Below are positions 5,955 to 7,735 of a DNA stretch of 7,735 nt, piece after piece. How positions within the stretch are numbered: the stretch's first letter is position 1; every line of letters starts with the position of its first letter. This stretch comes from an uncultured Lachnospiraceae bacterium. GTDB taxonomy: Bacteria; Bacillota; Clostridia; Lachnospirales; Lachnospiraceae. The position numbers and the translations under genes are program-made. Location: assembly GCA_937910785.1 (NCBI GenBank), contig CALDLG010000218.1:1-7735 (forward strand). The letters are read 5' to 3'. The notes below the pieces were generated by a model that was given only the letters and a program-made list of their open reading frames with translations, did not search any database and was not told the origin of the DNA.

Positions 5955-7202
5955 ATGAAGCAGGAAAAAATCATTGCGGCGGCGGATATTCTTGCCACCC
6001 AGATGAATCACTGGACCCTTTTTTCCGTTCTTGCGACCGCCGCCGTAATCTCCGGCACGAAGCCGCCTCTCGCATTATGGGCGGTCTGCGGCCTCCTTCC
6101 GGTCCTGTTTTTTTTGATCAGAAGATACACCAACCGCTTTCTGCTTCTGGCCGGCAGTCATCTTCTCTGCCTCGCCCTCCTGTTTAACATCCCCATTGCT
6201 TCTCTGGCAGTCAGGCTTCTTTTCTGCCTCTACGGAATCGGACTGGCCCTCTGTTCCTTTTCCCTCCGCATTCGGACAAAGGAACGGCTGGACGAAGCCA
6301 TCGTTCCGGCTCTGGCTATTGGCATCACCGCCCTGTCCCTTTTTCTCCTGCACTATCGAAAGCATACCGGAGCGGATTTCTATTTTATTGGGGTAATTTC
6401 CATTTATTTCACTTGTTATTATATCAGATGTTATTTGAAAAATTATCTATATTTTATCAGAGTCAACGCCGGCAGCACCGGCCGGATTCCCCGCCGGGAG
6501 ATCTTTCTGACAGGAACGCGCCTGTCTCTCCTGTATACGCTGTCGGGAATCGCCGCCATCCTGCTTCTTTCCGATCTGAACTGGCTCTCATGGCTTTTTG
6601 AGGCAGTCAGAAAAGGCTTCCTATGGCTTCGGGAACATGGCTTTTTCGCCTTTCTCGCATCGCTTTTTGACCGGGTGCCGGAGCATTTTTCCGAACCGAT
6701 GCAGCGTCCGGCTCCGGACAATTCGGCGGTTATGGCGTTCAGCGAGGGCGAACCCGGTCTTTTCTGGCAGGTACTGGAAAGGATGATAGAAATTCTCGTA
6801 CCGATTTTCTTTCTTTTTTTACTCCTTTATGCGCTGTTTCGGTTTGTTCGAATGGTATGGGAACGTTTCCGCCACAAAAAACTGTTTGCAAAAGAAACTG
6901 CCTCTGAGGACAGTCATGACATTCGGGAACACTATGAAATAAAACAGGAAAAGGGGGATTCCGTACGTTTTCTTTCCTTTCTGAAACCAAAGGAAAGAAT
7001 CCGACGAATCTATAAGCAGAGAATCGGAGCCAGACGAAAAGATCTCCGGGACAGCCGTCCTGCCCGGCCATTCGACAGCTATACCGCCAGAGAATGTGGG
7101 AATCTTCTTCATGAGGAAACGCTCTCCCTGCTATACGAAAAGGCCCGGTATTCGAATATGGAATGCACAAGAGATGATGTCAGAAGCGCTGCCGGAAAAT
7201 AA
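5955..7202 (+). CDS. Polytopic membrane protein with DUF4129-like C-terminus (YebA-like, without transglutaminase domain)
   Basis: This encodes a 415-residue integral membrane protein. Hydrophobic segments lie at about 20-34, 37-55, 60-78, 84-104, 116-134, 140-158, 188-206 and 278-298. A loop of about 70 residues (207-277) precedes the last one. The cytoplasmic tail is highly charged (300-375) and ends in a DUF4129-like motif: TAREC, LL, LYEKARYS, then TRDDV (377-409). In B. subtilis YebA and similar third genes of moxR-DUF58 operons, a long extracytoplasmic transglutaminase-like domain sits between the membrane block and DUF4129. Here that loop is too short to hold one and shows no Cys-His-Asp triad context. 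A GGAG site 7-8 nt upstream of 5955 supports the start. It follows the DUF58 gene after 82 nt and is the last gene before the terminator. A role in an envelope-associated MoxR complex is inferred from context. Confidence 0.75.
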   Translation: MKQEKIIAAADILATQMNHWTLFSVLATAAVISGTKPPLALWAVCGLLPVLFFLIRRYTNRFLLLAGSHLLCLALLFNIPIASLAVRLLFCLYGIGLALCSFSLRIRTKERLDEAIVPALAIGITALSLFLLHYRKHTGADFYFIGVISIYFTCYYIRCYLKNYLYFIRVNAGSTGRIPRREIFLTGTRLSLLYTLSGIAAILLLSDLNWLSWLFEAVRKGFLWLREHGFFAFLASLFDRVPEHFSEPMQRPAPDNSAVMAFSEGEPGLFWQVLERMIEILVPIFFLFLLLYALFRFVRMVWERFRHKKLFAKETASEDSHDIREHYEIKQEKGDSVRFLSFLKPKERIRRIYKQRIGARRKDLRDSRPARPFDSYTARECGNLLHEETLSLLYEKARYSNMECTRDDVRSAAGK

Positions 7203-7220
7203 AAAACGGTCATTTTTCCA

Positions 7221-7254
7221 AAAACGGCACAGCCCGGTAAGCTGTGCCGCTTTT
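7221..7254. terminator. Bidirectional rho-independent terminator
   Basis: A perfect 9-bp stem CGGCACAGC (7225-7233) / GCTGTGCCG (7241-7249) has a 7-nt loop. AAAA precedes it and C-TTTT follows, so it can end both the plus-strand moxR operon (stop at 7202) and the minus-strand small gene (stop at 7259). It sits between the two convergent genes. Confidence 0.9.
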
Positions 7255-7258
7255 ATAA

Positions 7259-7420
7259 TTAGTAGTTGTTTTTCTGGCTGTTCTGCGCGTTGCTGCTGGA
7301 GCTGTTCTTAGAATTGTTCTTCTGGTTGTTCTGAGAAGAGTTCTGGCTGTTGCAGTTATTAGCCTTGTCCTGCTGTTTCTCATTGTTCTGCGCATTCTGG
7401 TTATAATCATTCTTAGACAT
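7259..7420 (-). CDS. Small Asn/Gln/Ser-rich protein, possibly SASP-like
   Basis: This short gene encodes 53 residues starting MSKNDYNQNAQNNEKQQDKA and ending SQKNNY. By count it has 18 Asn, 9 Gln, 10 Ser and 6 Lys, one Cys (23), and no Trp, Phe, Leu, Ile, Val, Gly, Pro, Arg or His. It is therefore a hydrophilic, low-complexity, probably unfolded peptide with no signal sequence or membrane segment. The frame is supported by a perfect AGGAGGT site (7428-7434) 7 nt before the ATG and by a terminator just after the stop. A candidate sigma-G promoter lies upstream. The composition recalls gamma-type small acid-soluble spore proteins, which serve as amino acid stores, but I see no specific SspE repeat, so that link is inference. 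Other possibilities are another sporulation or stress peptide. A different frame over the same DNA gives an Arg/Thr-rich peptide without its own ribosome site and is rejected. Confidence 0.75.
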   Translation of the reverse strand: MSKNDYNQNAQNNEKQQDKANNCNSQNSSQNNQKNNSKNSSSSNAQNSQKNNY

Positions 7421-7455
7421 CTTGCATACCTCCTGATTGATTTATATTACAAAAA

Positions 7456-7485
7456 TAGTATTGCAAGATCTTCGGAAAAGTATTC
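7456..7485 (-). promoter_or_regulatory. Candidate sigma-G (forespore) promoter for the N/Q-rich gene
   Basis: On the minus strand GAATA (7481-7485) fits the sigma-G -35 consensus GHATR. After exactly 18 nt, AATACTA (7456-7462) fits the -10 consensus CATNHTA at six of seven positions, failing only at the first C. The predicted start near 7449 gives a leader of about 29 nt with an ideal ribosome site. No good sigma-A pair is seen; TTGCAA-N14-TATAAA is the nearest. The region is AT-rich, so chance matches are possible. Confidence 0.35.
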
Positions 7486-7504
7486 AAAGTAAATATAGGT
7501 CTTT

Positions 7505-7557
7505 AGTACCATTTTTTTATGAAAAAGTACCAAAATAATGACTGGTACTTTGGTACT
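7505..7557. repeat. Cluster of four AGTACCA boxes, operator-like
   Basis: The 7-mer AGTACCA occurs at 7505-7511 and 7526-7532, and its reverse complement TGGTACT at 7543-7549 and 7551-7557. The first two are 21 bp apart, two helical turns. The second and fourth extend to a 9-bp inverted repeat, AGTACCAAA (7526-7534) / TTTGGTACT (7549-7557). The block lies just upstream of a sigma-A-like promoter that faces away from the small gene. Multiple half-sites suggest cooperative binding by a dimeric regulator; some HxlR/DUF24-type operators contain related TACT/AGTA arms, but the regulator is not identified. Confidence 0.5.
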
Positions 7558-7565
7558 ATTTTTGA

Positions 7566-7593
7566 TTGCATTTTTTGAAAAAGTGTATATAAT
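7566..7593 (+). promoter_or_regulatory. Putative rightward sigma-A promoter
   Basis: TTGCAT (7566-7571, 4/6) and a perfect TATAAT (7588-7593) have a 16-nt spacer, preceded by T-tracts. The expected start is around 7600. The fourth AGTACCA-type box ends 8 bp before the -35. No start codon with a good ribosome site follows before the window ends, so the transcript would be a long leader, an RNA, or lead to a gene outside the window. Confidence 0.4.
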
Positions 7594-7680
7594 AATAATT
7601 GTAGATAGGAACACCCCTTCAATTTTCTATTTACAAACCCTTATATTTTAATTATTTATACTCCCCTTAATAGCCCATTA

Positions 7681-7734
7681 TTAACTCAAACTTCCCACAC
7701 CTAAAGCGGGACTCTCACTTTGAAAAATCAATAC
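7681..7734 (-). mobile_element. Possible 3' end of a TnpB-type (IS200/IS605 or IS607) element
   Basis: Read on the minus strand, a frame is open from the window edge for 17 codons (VLIFQSESPALGVGSLS) to a TAA at 7681-7683. Inside it lies a hairpin, TCCCGC-TTTAGGT-GTGGGA (7693-7711), with a 6-bp stem containing one G-T wobble. In many clostridial TnpB elements the coding end runs into a subterminal hairpin with a CCCGC...TTTAGG...GGG pattern, which also forms the 3' part of the omega RNA. The wobble pair favours minus-strand RNA, since the plus strand would have an A-C mismatch. The rest of the element would lie beyond 7735. This rests on resemblance only. Confidence 0.25.
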
Positions 7735-7735
7735 T

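Larger units (their letters stand above)
7421..7735. other. AT-rich region without a complete gene
   Basis: These 315 nt hold the leader and promoter of the small N/Q-rich gene, the AGTACCA box cluster, one rightward promoter and a possible transposon end. I see no complete reading frame with a ribosome site on either strand, no tRNA and no CRISPR-type repeat. The base composition is clearly more AT-rich than the genes to the left. From about 7610 onward the plus strand carries short C-runs (CCC or CCCC) separated by AT-rich stretches, whose role I cannot assign. Confidence 0.6.

Noticed and set aside
7210..7410. 66-codon Arg/Thr-rich minus-strand frame
   Set aside because: It is a shifted frame of the N/Q-rich gene, lacks a ribosome binding site and runs through the terminator hairpin.
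7522..7563. AGTACCAAA/TTTGGTACT hairpin followed by T-run as a terminator
   Set aside because: The stem is AT-rich with a 14-nt loop, no plus-strand gene lies before it, and the box also occurs outside the hairpin, so an operator cluster explains it better.
7600..7735. Spaced C-runs as a CRISPR array or G-quadruplex
   Set aside because: Spacings and flanks are irregular, there is no repeated unit, and the G-runs on the minus strand are too far apart for a typical quadruplex.

Overview
The window looks like chromosome of a spore-forming, low-to-mid GC Firmicute, most likely a Lachnospiraceae/Clostridia-type anaerobe. This is inferred from the rdgB-yfcE pair (as in Bacillus ysnA-ysnB), the moxR / DUF58 / DUF4129 operon, GGAGG-type ribosome binding sites, consensus sigma-A promoters and general protein character. 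No species can be named from the sequence alone.

Layout. (1) 1-70: the 5' 70 nt of a tRNA-Pro(TGG) gene on the minus strand, cut by the window edge, with a perfect TTGACA-17-TATAAT promoter. (2) 201-3638: a minus-strand cluster transcribed rlmL-like rRNA methyltransferase -> membrane-anchored amidase-fold protein -> rdgB -> yfcE-like phosphodiesterase. The last two genes overlap by ATGA. (3) 3639-3779: a compact divergent control region with two back-to-back promoters, a 12-bp inverted repeat and a nested perfect palindrome. (4) 3780-7202: a plus-strand operon of a MoxR AAA+ ATPase, a DUF58 protein (ATGA overlap) and a polytopic membrane protein with a DUF4129-like tail. It closes with a bidirectional terminator at 7221-7254. 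(5) 7259-7420: a 53-codon minus-strand gene for an Asn/Gln/Ser-rich protein, with a perfect AGGAGGT site and a possible sigma-G (forespore) promoter. (6) 7421-7735: an AT-rich stretch with no complete gene. It holds four AGTACCA boxes, a plus-strand promoter and, at the edge, a hairpin and short reading frame resembling the 3' end of a TnpB-type transposon.

How the genes work together. RdgB removes non-canonical purine nucleoside triphosphates. The YfcE-like enzyme and the methyltransferase are housekeeping partners of convenience. MoxR/DUF58/DUF4129 proteins usually form an envelope-associated chaperone-like module; here the third gene appears to lack the transglutaminase domain normally found in its B. 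subtilis YebA-like relatives.

The best leads are: an Amidase_3 protein that has lost all its zinc and catalytic residues while keeping an intact reading frame; the nested inverted repeats between the divergent operons; the tiny N/Q-rich gene with a forespore-like promoter; and the AGTACCA operator-like cluster.
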